From Flavobacteriales bacterium UBA2104 (GTDB lineage Bacteria > Bacteroidota > Bacteroidia > Flavobacteriales_D > Crocinitomicaceae): 53,708 bases of DNA. A program made the translations under genes and the position numbers. Within the stretch, counting starts at the first letter, position 1. Every line of letters begins with the position of its first letter. Location of the stretch: contig DCYS01000031.1 of assembly GCA_002331485.1 (NCBI GenBank), positions 50,008-103,715 of the forward strand. The letters are read 5' to 3'. The notes under the pieces were generated by a model, which was not told where the DNA came from, did no database searches, and was given only the letters and a program-made list of their open reading frames with translations. This document shows, piece by piece, positions 44,161 to 53,058 of the stretch.

Positions 44161-45309
44161 TTAATGTGAGTGCCCCCCAAAACTACCTTCATCTTTTACA
44201 AGATCGAAAACACCATTCAATAAAAATTCGTCTGTTTTCCATTTCTGATCAATCGCAACAAATTCATCATTCTGTCTTATGATCTGAATCGGAATCTTTT
44301 CAAAATGAAAACCGCCATTTTTGGAATCAACAACGCGTAACGCATAAGTTTTCTCCCCTAAAGTTGTCACGGCGGTATTTGGAAGAGCAAGCAAGGTGTC
44401 AGCTGTGAGTTTGATTATTCCATCTACATATGCACCGATCGTTAGATTTGTTAGTAATGAATCCGGGTGAGCATGTACAATGACGCGTCGATCACTCTTG
44501 ACCTCAGCACCTACAAGGTAAATATGTGCTTTAAATGGACGCTCAACATTCCCATGTAATCCAAAATTGATTTGCTGACCAGGCTTTACATCTTTGATAT
44601 CCTGTTCAAATACTTGTAGTTCTAGATGAATGTGCTCTGGATCAACTATAGAAAGTAATGGCTTATTATTACCCACCCATTCTCCAGTTGTAATATTGAC
44701 AGATGAAATTATCCCATTTGCTGGTGCATGGATCGGGTAATTTCGGCTTAGTTTACCATCAAGAACACGTTTTGGTGATAAATTGATCAATAATAATTGC
44801 TCTTTTAGACTATTGGCCTCAGCCTCAATTGATTTAAAATCACTTTTAGCCTCTAAAAAGTCTTTTTTTGACACAATTTTCTCATCAAATAGCTTTGAAC
44901 GTCTCTGATATTCCTGTTCGAGGTATTCACGTTTACTTTCTGCTTTAGCATATTTCTCCTGTAGTTCAAGTATAGCTGGATCTTCAATGATCGCAAGGAC
45001 TTGACCTTTTTTGACATGGTCTCCAACGATAACATTAATTTTTTTCGCATAGCCGGGTAGGTAGTTACTCACGATATGTCGATTAGAAGGTGGAAGATCA
45101 ACAATCCCCGTTGTTTTGATGCCCTTTCCAAAAGATTCAAAAGAAGGTTTACCTATCTCATATTCATTAACTGATAGTTGCTTAGCATTTAAAACGATTG
45201 TTTCGTGATGCGAATGATCTTTATCAAGATGTTGATCTGTGTTGTTTTTCGCGTCGTTGTTACAAGCAAAAAATATTCCTACAATAATTATATATGATAT
45301 CTTTTTCAT
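44161..45309 (-). CDS. RND efflux periplasmic adaptor, CusB-like lipoprotein
   Basis: About 382 aa. From the ATG at 45309 the signal peptide MKKISYIIIVGIFFAC ends at a lipobox Cys16. A short His-rich stretch follows (DQHLDKDHSHHE). Then come a lipoyl-like half (YAKKINVIVGDHVKKGQVLA), an alpha-hairpin, the second half (IHAPANGIISSVNITTGEWV), a beta-barrel and a membrane-proximal domain. It joins the RND pump to the outer-membrane channel. The upstream frame start (45366) lies inside the pump gene and is rejected. It starts 10 bases after the pump gene. The His-rich N-terminus supports a metal substrate. Confidence 0.9.
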   Translation of the reverse strand: MKKISYIIIVGIFFACNNDAKNNTDQHLDKDHSHHETIVLNAKQLSVNEYEIGKPSFESFGKGIKTTGIVDLPPSNRHIVSNYLPGYAKKINVIVGDHVKKGQVLAIIEDPAILELQEKYAKAESKREYLEQEYQRRSKLFDEKIVSKKDFLEAKSDFKSIEAEANSLKEQLLLINLSPKRVLDGKLSRNYPIHAPANGIISSVNITTGEWVGNNKPLLSIVDPEHIHLELQVFEQDIKDVKPGQQINFGLHGNVERPFKAHIYLVGAEVKSDRRVIVHAHPDSLLTNLTIGAYVDGIIKLTADTLLALPNTAVTTLGEKTYALRVVDSKNGGFHFEKIPIQIIRQNDEFVAIDQKWKTDEFLLNGVFDLVKDEGSFGGHSH

Positions 45310-45319
45310 GATGCTAGTT

Positions 45320-48300
45320 TTATAAAATGAGATAGTTAAGTTGAATAACTGTTTGGTTGTAACCATTTAAAGTTACCAAGTATTCTAACCATATACGTTT
45401 TGCCGTTTCAAGGCTTTGGATATAATTAAAAAAATCGATCTCGCCTGCATCGTAGCTCTTCGTGGCTACGCGAGTAATTTCCTTAGCAAGTGAAAGCCCT
45501 TCGTTTTCGTAATATGACAATTGACTTTCAAAGTTTCGTTGCTGAGCTTCCAATTGTCTTTTAAAGGAAAGTAATCGGTATTCATAATCTTTAACTTTAT
45601 ATTCTTCTGCTTCAATCGCCAGTTTTTTTGCTTTTATTCGAGCTCTATCACCGAAGAAGAGTAGTGGTATTCGAATGCCAACTTGATAGCTATGAAGATA
45701 ATCATCCAGGCCACTATTTGATCCCACCGCGTAATTTAAACTGAGATCAGGTAGCATACTATTTTTCTCTAGATCATAGTCATTTTGCTTTATTCCGAGA
45801 TGGGCATTCATTACTGATTTACCTAATGCATATAGGCTATCCACAGAGCGTTGATCTAATTTTGGAAGATCTGAATGTTGAATTGTAAAAAGCGTATCCG
45901 ATTGAATTAACCCTCTCATTTGTTCATACGCCTGATCTAACTCATTTCGTGAACGTTCCAACTCAATGTGGACTTTTCTTTGTTTCGATATTGCTGTTAT
46001 TTTCTCAAGGTTATTTGATCCACCTAACTCGAATTTACGATCGGCTTTTTTTGTAAAGTCCGAATAGAGACTGTCGAGCAATTGAAGTTGGTCACGTTTG
46101 TTTTCGAGGTAAACCAAATAGTAATACTGCTGAGTTATATCCTGCAGAATTTTTGCTTTTTCAAATGTTAACATTTGCTCTGAAAGGTCGGTTTGAGATT
46201 CATTAAGGTTAGAACGCTTTCCATAAACGGTAGGAAAGGAGAAAGTCTGCTGAACTCCAAACTTCATGTTAGGTAGACCATTTGGAGCTATATCATTCTC
46301 ATCATAAGAATTGTAAAATTCAGTTTTATCAAAAGTATATGATGTGCCTTCCAATTGTTGCCGCATTTCAACTTTTGAGTTTAACGATTTAAGTGATCGA
46401 TTCTCTTGTACTGCAATCGATTTTAATTCATCGAGTGTTAACTCCGGTTTTTCCTGGGCACTTACGAAAGAACCACTCATGATCATCAGGATTACTAGGG
46501 TTGTAATAGTAGGTTTTTTCATCGAACCTTTTGATTTAATTAAAGAATATAGAACTGGCAGTATGATCAGTGTAAGTAACGTCGACGTGATTAATCCGCC
46601 AATAACTACAGTTGCAACAGGACGTTGTACTTCACCACCAGCTCCAGTAGAAACAGCCATCGGCAAAAACCCTAAAGCAGTTGTACTTGCCGTTAATAAC
46701 ACAGGTAAAAGTCTATCTTGCGCTCCTTTTACAATGACCTCTTTAACGTTCTTGACTGCCGAGAAGTCAAATGTTTTATAGTGCTCGATCAATATGATCC
46801 CATTGAGTACTGCGATACCGAAAAGTGCGATGAATCCAACTCCCGCAGAGATACTGAATGGCATATCTCTCAACCATAACAACAGAACTCCACCTACTGC
46901 CGCTACTGGTATGGCTGTGAAAATGAGAATAGATTCGATAACTGACCCAAAAGCAAAATATAACATGATAAAAATGAGGATAAGTGCGACTGGGACAGCA
47001 TATAGCAAACGATTCGTCGCTCTTTGTAAATTCTCAAATTGACCTCCATAAGTTATTCTATATCCTGTTGGTAGTTCTAATCGAGTGTCCAAACGATTTT
47101 TAATTTGATCGACAACTGTTTGTAAGTCACTCTCTCTAACATTAACTCCAACAACTATTCGACGATTAGTTTGATCTCTGGAGATCTGTGCAGGTCCTTT
47201 CGTAAAACTGATCTCAGCTACTTGGTCCAGAGGTATCTTCTTTCCTAGTGGTGTGTCGATCATTAGTTCTTTTAGGTCATTTATAGATTGACGTTGATCT
47301 CCTCTTAGGCGGGCTACAAGATCAAATCGCTTTTCACCTTCAAATATGACTCCCATAGATTTTCCCGCAAATGCCATAGAGATTATGTTATTTAGTGTAG
47401 CGATATCCAAACCATGAATCGCCATTTTTTGACGATCAAATTTGACACGCATTTGAGGAAGACCCGTTACCTTTTCGACTGTAACATCACTGGCACCTGG
47501 TATATCATTTATCAATGACTTTATCTCTTGTCCTTTTTGTTGAAGTAGATCGAGATCTTCTCCAAAAATTTTGATCGCAATATCTGAGCGAACCCCAGTA
47601 ATAAGTTCGTTAAACCTCATCTCGATCGGTTGAGTGAATTCAGCTTCAATACTAGGAATCACAGCCAAAGCTTTTTTAATAGAATCGGCAAGAGCATCCT
47701 TTGTTTGAGCTGAAGTCCATTCCGATTTTGGTTTAAGTGTAACCATGACGTCTACCTGCTCCATTGACATCGGGTCTGTGGGCACTTCGGCTGCTCCAAT
47801 TCGGGTAACAGCTCGATCAACTTCGGGGAATTCAGCGATCAAGATCTTCTCTATACGGGTACATGTTTCAATTACGCTTTCAAGTGATTTTCCCGTTTTC
47901 ATTACAGGTTGAATGGCAAAATCTCCTTCGTCAAGTTGCGGGATAAATTCTGCACCCATATTTCTAAAAGTGAATATTCCTAAGAAAATGAGTGCTACAG
48001 CTCCAGAAATTACGATGTATTTCTGTCGAAGGGCCCAATTTAAAGAAGGCTTATAGATTCTTTCAAAAGCAGAAATTATCCATCTGGAAATTTTAAATGA
48101 TCTTTTCGTAGATGCATCTAAGAAAAGGGAAGACATAACGGGAATGTAGGTCAAGCAGGTGATAATGGCACCAATGATCGCAAATATAAAAGTCAGTGCC
48201 ATTGGAATGAACATTTTTCCTTCGACACCTCCCAGGGATAGGATAGGTATGAATACGATGATGATGATCAACTGACCGAAAATAGCTGAGCGCATCATTC

Positions 48301-49081
48301 TAGATGCAGATGAAACGGTAACATCATCTTTTTCTTCGCTACTAAGACGACCTTTCTTTTCAGCGCGTTTGAATAACTGTAAAGCCGTAAACTCTACAAT
48401 AATCACTGCTCCATCGATTATGATCCCGAAATCCAAAGCACCCATACTCATTAGATTTACATCTATGTTGAAAACATACATTAATGATAAAGCGATCAAA
48501 AAGCATAATGGAATGACTGAAGAGATAATCAATCCTGCACGAATATTTCCGATAAGCAGAATAACAACAAAAGCAACGATCAAAAATCCGATGACAAGGT
48601 TTTCGATCACGGTAGAGATCGTTTTGTTCACCAATTCACTTCGCTCAAGAAATGGTACAATTTTCACTCCTTCAGGTAATGACTTTTGAACTTCTGAAAC
48701 TCTGGTTTTAACTGCCTTAATCACTTCATTGGAGTTAGCTCCCTTCAGCATCATGATCTGTCCCATGACTTTTTCACCCTCTCCATCTCCGGTTACTGCA
48801 CCGAATCTAGGAGCATGTCCAATATCTACTTTGGCAACATCTTCAATATAAATAGGCTGACCATCTTTAACAGTTATTACCGTCGAACGAATATCTTCCA
48901 GATCTTCTATCAGTCCTTCTCCTCGAATAAAATATGCCTCATCTTCTTTTTCAATGTAACTTCCTCCAGCAACACTATTATTATTCTTTAATGCTTCAAA
49001 TAATCCATTAATAGTGATCCCTTTTGCGTGAAGCTCCCTCGTATTGATCGAAACTTCATATTGCTTAAGGTAACCGCCCAT
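45320..49081 (-). CDS. CusA/CzcA-type heavy-metal RND pump fused to a TolC-like domain, main part of a frameshifted gene
   Basis: The major part (1253 residues) of an RND pump gene. It includes the RND porter and membrane domains, with helices such as IGFLIVAFVVILLIGNIR and the proton-relay region LMSMGALDFGIIIDGAVIIV. After about residue 835 a hydrophobic signal-like segment (MKKPTITTLVILMIMSGSFV) leads into a TolC-like helical domain of about 400 residues. CusA plus CusC fused in one chain is a known Bacteroidota layout. The true N-terminus is in the next entry: a one-base loss in a run of G (49077-49079) breaks the frame. The apparent ATG at 49081 is internal to the original coding sequence. 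Operon with the His-rich protein and CusB-like adaptor. Confidence 0.88.
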   Translation of the reverse strand: MGGYLKQYEVSINTRELHAKGITINGLFEALKNNNSVAGGSYIEKEDEAYFIRGEGLIEDLEDIRSTVITVKDGQPIYIEDVAKVDIGHAPRFGAVTGDGEGEKVMGQIMMLKGANSNEVIKAVKTRVSEVQKSLPEGVKIVPFLERSELVNKTISTVIENLVIGFLIVAFVVILLIGNIRAGLIISSVIPLCFLIALSLMYVFNIDVNLMSMGALDFGIIIDGAVIIVEFTALQLFKRAEKKGRLSSEEKDDVTVSSASRMMRSAIFGQLIIIIVFIPILSLGGVEGKMFIPMALTFIFAIIGAIITCLTYIPVMSSLFLDASTKRSFKISRWIISAFERIYKPSLNWALRQKYIVISGAVALIFLGIFTFRNMGAEFIPQLDEGDFAIQPVMKTGKSLESVIETCTRIEKILIAEFPEVDRAVTRIGAAEVPTDPMSMEQVDVMVTLKPKSEWTSAQTKDALADSIKKALAVIPSIEAEFTQPIEMRFNELITGVRSDIAIKIFGEDLDLLQQKGQEIKSLINDIPGASDVTVEKVTGLPQMRVKFDRQKMAIHGLDIATLNNIISMAFAGKSMGVIFEGEKRFDLVARLRGDQRQSINDLKELMIDTPLGKKIPLDQVAEISFTKGPAQISRDQTNRRIVVGVNVRESDLQTVVDQIKNRLDTRLELPTGYRITYGGQFENLQRATNRLLYAVPVALILIFIMLYFAFGSVIESILIFTAIPVAAVGGVLLLWLRDMPFSISAGVGFIALFGIAVLNGIILIEHYKTFDFSAVKNVKEVIVKGAQDRLLPVLLTASTTALGFLPMAVSTGAGGEVQRPVATVVIGGLITSTLLTLIILPVLYSLIKSKGSMKKPTITTLVILMIMSGSFVSAQEKPELTLDELKSIAVQENRSLKSLNSKVEMRQQLEGTSYTFDKTEFYNSYDENDIAPNGLPNMKFGVQQTFSFPTVYGKRSNLNESQTDLSEQMLTFEKAKILQDITQQYYYLVYLENKRDQLQLLDSLYSDFTKKADRKFELGGSNNLEKITAISKQRKVHIELERSRNELDQAYEQMRGLIQSDTLFTIQHSDLPKLDQRSVDSLYALGKSVMNAHLGIKQNDYDLEKNSMLPDLSLNYAVGSNSGLDDYLHSYQVGIRIPLLFFGDRARIKAKKLAIEAEEYKVKDYEYRLLSFKRQLEAQQRNFESQLSYYENEGLSLAKEITRVATKSYDAGEIDFFNYIQSLETAKRIWLEYLVTLNGYNQTVIQLNYLIL

Positions 49082-49629
49082 GTATTTATTTCTACAACAC
49101 CTTTTATTCCAGCTAGCTGTCGTTTAACGATCCAGTCCTGAATAGTCCTGAGTTCAGTTAGCGAGTAATCGTCTTTGTGTTCTGAGTCTACTTCTAAAGT
49201 GTATTGATAGATTTCACCGAGTCCAGTAGATATTGGTCCCATCTCTGGAGAGCCAAATCCTTCAGGTATTTTTTGTTCTGCCGACTTGATCTTTTCAGAG
49301 ATCAACTGACGAGGTAAATAGGTGCCCATTTTGTCGTCGAATACTAATGTGACAACTGATAGACCAAATTTTGAAGTTGAACGGATCTCCTTGATCCCTG
49401 GAAGATTAGCCATTTCCAATTCAATCGGGTAAGTAATGAACTGTTCAACATCAAGTGTCGAAAGATTCCTGGAGGTAGTTAATACCTGAACCTGATTGTT
49501 TGTAACATCTGGTACAGCACCTATAGAAATACGCGATACACCATAGATTCCAAAACCTATAATGAATGCGGTAAATAATAAAACGATAAACTTGTTCCTT
49601 ACACTGGAACGAATAATTGATGATAACAT
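48988..49629 (-). CDS. CusA/CzcA-type RND pump, N-terminal part of a frameshifted gene
   Basis: Residues 1-177 or so are a normal CusA N-terminus: a first membrane helix (VLLFTAFIIGFGIYGVSRIS), AVPDVTNNQVQVLT, and SKFGLSVVTLVFDD, ending in GIKGVVEINTW. After Trp the frame runs off into unrelated residues and a stop. The next expected residues (GGYLKQYEVSI) are encoded one base away, in the frame of the previous entry. Inserting a single G into the GGG at 49077-49079 restores one continuous frame of about 1430 codons. Either a sequencing error or a true frameshift. Confidence 0.88.
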   Translation of the reverse strand: MLSSIIRSSVRNKFIVLLFTAFIIGFGIYGVSRISIGAVPDVTNNQVQVLTTSRNLSTLDVEQFITYPIELEMANLPGIKEIRSTSKFGLSVVTLVFDDKMGTYLPRQLISEKIKSAEQKIPEGFGSPEMGPISTGLGEIYQYTLEVDSEHKDDYSLTELRTIQDWIVKRQLAGIKGVVEINTWAVTLSNMKFRSIRGSFTQKGSLLMDYLKH

Positions 49630-49662
49630 ATAATACTGTTAAAAGTGAATGATACTTACTTT

Positions 49663-50049
49663 CTAACAGCTTTGCTTGGGAGGTTGTAATATTGAATATG
49701 TCCTTGAATTGGTGCAAGGAGCTTGATATACAAAAAAGTGTTCAGCAATATTCTCGTTGATCGCGCAATCAAAAACTAAACTGGGAATATCAACTTTCAT
49801 GTCAATACACACATGATGTGAGTGGTTGAATGGAAGGTCATGATGCTCATCGTGTTCCTTAGATTCATGATTATCCTTTTCAGATCCGTAGTGCTTATTT
49901 AGAAAACTAAAGAAGTTATCACCATAATTTTTTTGATGCTCTTGATAGTGTTCAAAGAGCTTGGGCAATTTGACAACATCCTCAAAGCCCATGTGCAAAG
50001 ATTGCAAAGCAAAAATAAATATTAATGGTATGAAGATGATTGCTTTCAC
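49663..50049 (-). CDS. His-rich secreted protein of the metal efflux operon
   Basis: A 128 aa protein starting at GTG (50049), with an N-terminal hydrophobic signal (AIIFIPLIFIFALQSLHMGF). The segment YQEHQKNYGDNFFSFLNKHYG is followed by a His/Asp/Glu-rich stretch (EKDNHESKEHDEHHDLPFNHSHH) at about residues 57-79. Three cysteines lie in the C-terminal half. From memory, small proteins of this shape precede RND metal-pump genes in many Bacteroidota, but no function is known. A periplasmic metal sponge or chaperone is an inference. It is the first gene of the operon, with a recognisable promoter. Confidence 0.78.
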   Translation of the reverse strand: MKAIIFIPLIFIFALQSLHMGFEDVVKLPKLFEHYQEHQKNYGDNFFSFLNKHYGSEKDNHESKEHDEHHDLPFNHSHHVCIDMKVDIPSLVFDCAINENIAEHFFVYQAPCTNSRTYSILQPPKQSC

Positions 50050-50053
50050 GACA

Positions 50054-50085
50054 CAATGATAGTCAACTTGAGAATTAGAATCAAA
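50054..50085 (-). promoter_or_regulatory. promoter of the metal efflux operon
   Basis: On the minus strand, TTTG (50082-50085) is followed after 20 bases by TATCATTG (50054-50061), one mismatch from TAnnTTTG. The -7 box ends 4 bases before the GTG start, so the message is essentially leaderless. Confidence 0.5.
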
Positions 50086-50090
50086 TTAAA

Positions 50091-52388
50091 TTAGTCGATC
50101 ACCTCTAGCTTTGCAAATTTCAAAATCAATTTCTTTTGACCAACTCGCGGAAAGAAGACAGTAGCTTTTTGATCAGGAGCAGTTCCCTCTAATGCAGTTA
50201 CTTTTCCTTTTCCAAATCTTTCGTGCATAACATTGTATCCAACTTTTAAAGGTTCTGAAGTACCACCTTTCTTTGTCGTGGAACCTCCAGAAGGATTTGA
50301 TCTTTTAGCTTCACTCAATGGCTTTAAATTACCTTTAGGTCTTCCCATCATTCCAAAACCAGGCGATCGATCAGTTGATGGTCGTTGATGACCACTTAAG
50401 GATTTACCTCCTTTTTTACTACGTGTGTCACTTTCTCTATTCAAGAAGCTCTCTTCTATTTCATCAATGAAGCGACTTGGTTCAGCTGTGATCAATTGTC
50501 CCCACCGATAACGACTTACTACATATGATAAGGTACAAGTCTCTTCTGCTCTCGTCATTGCCACGTAGAATAATCTCCTTTCTTCTTCTAATTCTGTTCT
50601 GGAAGTTAGAGAAAGTTGAGAAGGGAATAGGTTCTCTTCAAGTCCCACGATGAATACGTGTGGGAACTCCAAGCCCTTAGAAGCGTGAATCGTCATCAAA
50701 GTGATCTTGTTTTTATCTTCCTCAGTTTCCTGATCAGCATCTGTTAATAGAGCAACGTCAATAAGGAAGTCACTGAGTGTGCCAATTTCATCAGCCTCTT
50801 CTTTTTGAACAGAGAACTCTTTGATACCTGCGAGAAGTTCCTGAATGTTCTCGTAACGCGTCACTCCCTCAGGTGATTTGTCATCATACAGTTCTTTTAG
50901 AATTCCTGATGATTTTGCAATATCCTCTGCTAATTCATATGCCGGTGCTTTATCAAGTTGAACGGCATAGCTCCTTATCTTATTTACGAAGTTGCTGATC
51001 TTGTTTTTTGCGCTACTTGAGATCGAAACAGGGTAACGATCAAAATCAGAAATTACATCCCACAAAGATACATCGTATTGGCGTGCCGCGATCATCACGT
51101 TTTCCATGGAGGTTTTACCAATTCCTCTTTTTGGGTAGTTGATCACTCTTTTGAGGGCTTCTTCATCCGCTGGATTTGCCGTTAGGCGGAAATAGGCGAT
51201 CAGATCTTTGATCTCTTTACGTTGATAGAATGATAGACCTCCGTAGATCTTGTAAGGCATATTTAGTTTACGGAGAGATTCCTCAAAAGAACGAGACTGA
51301 GCATTTGTTCTGTACAGGATCGCAAAATCTTTATAGTCAGCTCCTGATTGCTGTTTAAGATCATATATTCGATTCACGATCACACGTCCTTCTTCATTAT
51401 CAGTTAGACATCGAATAACATTGATCTGCTTACCTTGATCATTTGTTGTCCAAACGTCTTTTTCGATCTGATCTTTATTTCTTCTAATTACACTGTTCGC
51501 TGCCTCAACTATATTTTTAGTGGATCGGTAATTCTGCTCTAGTTTGTATAAAGAGTAATCCGGATAATCCTTTTTGAAGTTGAGAATGTTTTCAATATTC
51601 GCTCCACGGAATGAATATATACTTTGGGCATCATCTCCTACAACACAAATGTTCTCATGAACAGCTGCAAGTTTTTTTACGATAAGGTACTGCGAGTAGT
51701 TCGTATCCTGATACTCATCCACCAGAATATATTTGAATTTCTGTTGATAAAAATGGAGCACATCTGGAAAATCGCGCAGGAGAACATTTGTTTGATACAG
51801 CAAATCATCAAAGTCCATTGCTCCAGCTTTAAAACACCTTTGCTGGTAAGCTTTATAGATACGATAGATCTCTGGTTTACGAGCCATGCGGTCTTCACCA
51901 ACGATCTCTGCATTTGCTTCATATGCTTCTGGTGAGATCAAATTATTCTTTGCGCTGGAAATCCTCCCGTGAACAGCATTTGGTTTGTAAACTTTATCAT
52001 CCAGACCAAATTCTTTTATGATCGATTTGATCAGATTTCGGGAATCCTGAGTGTCATATATTGTGAAATTAGAAGGGTATCCTAATTTGTCCGAATTATA
52101 TCTGAGTATGCGAGCGAAAACGGAGTGAAATGTTCCCATCGCAATATTGCGTGCCTCACTCGGTCCTACGATCTGTCCAATACGTTCAGTCATCTCGCGA
52201 GCAGCTTTGTTTGTAAAGGTTAAAGCCAAAATATTGAAAGGGTCGACTCCATTTCTCATAAGGTGTGCGATCCTGAATGTCAAAACTCTGGTTTTACCTG
52301 ATCCTGCACCAGCAATGACCATCATTGGCCCCTGGATGTGTTCCGCAGCAACACGTTGACTATCGTTTAATTGGTCGAGATAATTCAT
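50091..52388 (-). CDS. pcrA: UvrD/PcrA family DNA helicase
   Basis: A 765 aa superfamily 1A 3'-5' helicase acting in nucleotide excision repair, mismatch repair and replication fork clearance. Motifs are in order: Q motif LNDSQRVAAEH, Walker A AGAGSGKT (26-33), motif Ia LTFTNKAAREM, Walker B ILVDEYQDTN, motif III VVGDDAQSIYSFRGA, motif IV LEQNYRS, motif V TIHASKGLEFPHVFI, motif VI YVAMTRAEE. A C-terminal PcrA-type RNA-polymerase-binding region follows (GYNVMHERFGKGKVTALEG). The 2A/2B domains are of normal size. Transcribed from its own promoter, whose -7 box ends 5 bases before the ATG. Confidence 0.95.
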   Translation of the reverse strand: MNYLDQLNDSQRVAAEHIQGPMMVIAGAGSGKTRVLTFRIAHLMRNGVDPFNILALTFTNKAAREMTERIGQIVGPSEARNIAMGTFHSVFARILRYNSDKLGYPSNFTIYDTQDSRNLIKSIIKEFGLDDKVYKPNAVHGRISSAKNNLISPEAYEANAEIVGEDRMARKPEIYRIYKAYQQRCFKAGAMDFDDLLYQTNVLLRDFPDVLHFYQQKFKYILVDEYQDTNYSQYLIVKKLAAVHENICVVGDDAQSIYSFRGANIENILNFKKDYPDYSLYKLEQNYRSTKNIVEAANSVIRRNKDQIEKDVWTTNDQGKQINVIRCLTDNEEGRVIVNRIYDLKQQSGADYKDFAILYRTNAQSRSFEESLRKLNMPYKIYGGLSFYQRKEIKDLIAYFRLTANPADEEALKRVINYPKRGIGKTSMENVMIAARQYDVSLWDVISDFDRYPVSISSSAKNKISNFVNKIRSYAVQLDKAPAYELAEDIAKSSGILKELYDDKSPEGVTRYENIQELLAGIKEFSVQKEEADEIGTLSDFLIDVALLTDADQETEEDKNKITLMTIHASKGLEFPHVFIVGLEENLFPSQLSLTSRTELEEERRLFYVAMTRAEETCTLSYVVSRYRWGQLITAEPSRFIDEIEESFLNRESDTRSKKGGKSLSGHQRPSTDRSPGFGMMGRPKGNLKPLSEAKRSNPSGGSTTKKGGTSEPLKVGYNVMHERFGKGKVTALEGTAPDQKATVFFPRVGQKKLILKFAKLEVID

Positions 52389-52393
52389 AGCAG

Positions 52394-52401
52394 CAAAGAT
52401 A
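52394..52401 (-). promoter_or_regulatory. -7 box of pcrA
   Basis: TATCTTTG on the minus strand is a perfect TAnnTTTG match and ends 5 bases before the pcrA ATG, so a leaderless mRNA is expected. Confidence 0.5.
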
Positions 52402-52587
52402 AGAAGAACTAAAGGATATTCATTCTATTTTGAATGACAGAACTGTTAATAAAGTGTTGAAAATTATGATAGGACTGAAGTGGTTCTATTTTTCTTTTTG
52501 CATAAATTTGGTAGAGTCAATAAATCGGCCTAGAAAATTAAATCAACACCTACCTGTTAAAAAACAGCAACTTTTATCTCTAAATAG

Positions 52588-52617
52588 TTGCATTCTAAAA
52601 TTAATTATCTATTTTTG
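52588..52617 (+). promoter_or_regulatory. str operon promoter
   Basis: TTG (52588-52590), a 19-base spacer and TATTTTTG (52610-52617) give a textbook Bacteroidota -33/-7 promoter, about 56 bases before rpsL. A second -7-like box, TAAATTTG (52503-52510), lies further upstream. The rest of the roughly 285-bp gap back to pcrA shows no gene. Confidence 0.7.
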
Positions 52618-52618
52618 C

Positions 52619-52641
52619 ACCCCTCAAAGTGTTTTTGGGGT
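52619..52641 (+). promoter_or_regulatory. hairpin at the 5' end of the str operon message
   Basis: ACCCC and GGGGT pair at the ends, with AAA/TTT pairing inside around a GTG loop and a two-base internal mismatch. It begins about where transcription should start. Possible leader control element or mRNA 5'-end stabiliser. Confidence 0.35.
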
Positions 52642-52673
52642 AATAGTTTATTGTAAAAATTTAAAGAGAAAAT

Positions 52674-53048
52674 ATGCCAACTATTCAACAGTTAGTTCGC
52701 AAAGGAAGAACAGCGCCGGTGAAGAAAAGCAAGTCAGCAGCACTTGATTCTTGTCCGCAGCGTAAAGGAGTATGTGTGCGTGTGTACACCACTACACCTA
52801 AGAAACCAAACTCGGCGATGCGTAAAGTAGCCAGAGTACGTTTAACAAATGGAAAGGAAGTCAATGCATACATTGGCGGTGAAGGTCACAACCTTCAGGA
52901 GCACTCTATGGTGCTTGTGAGAGGTGGAAGAGTAAAAGACCTTCCTGGTGTTCGTTACCACATCGTTCGTGGTGCAGAGGATACCGCTGGAGTTGAGGGT
53001 AGAACTCAACGCCGTTCAAAGTATGGTGCAAAACGTCCAAAAAAATAA
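52674..53048 (+). CDS. rpsL: 30S ribosomal protein S12
   Basis: A 124 aa protein of the decoding centre. The universal S12 sequence is clear: PTIQQLVRKGR, CPQRKGVCVRVYTTTPKKPN with the lysine of the PKKPNSAMRK motif in the wild-type (streptomycin-sensitive) state, and RGGRVKDLPGVRYH. The C-terminus is basic. First gene of the str operon; rpsG follows 10 bases later. Confidence 0.99.
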   Translation: MPTIQQLVRKGRTAPVKKSKSAALDSCPQRKGVCVRVYTTTPKKPNSAMRKVARVRLTNGKEVNAYIGGEGHNLQEHSMVLVRGGRVKDLPGVRYHIVRGAEDTAGVEGRTQRRSKYGAKRPKK

Positions 53049-53058
53049 TTCATAAGTC

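Noticed and set aside
46344..46781. 145-residue plus-strand frame inside the RND pump gene
   Set aside because: Antisense shadow of well-conserved pump and TolC-like coding sequence.
52430..52747. 105-residue plus-strand frame before rpsL
   Set aside because: It runs through the str promoter and into rpsL in another frame, with no recognisable motif; treated as chance.
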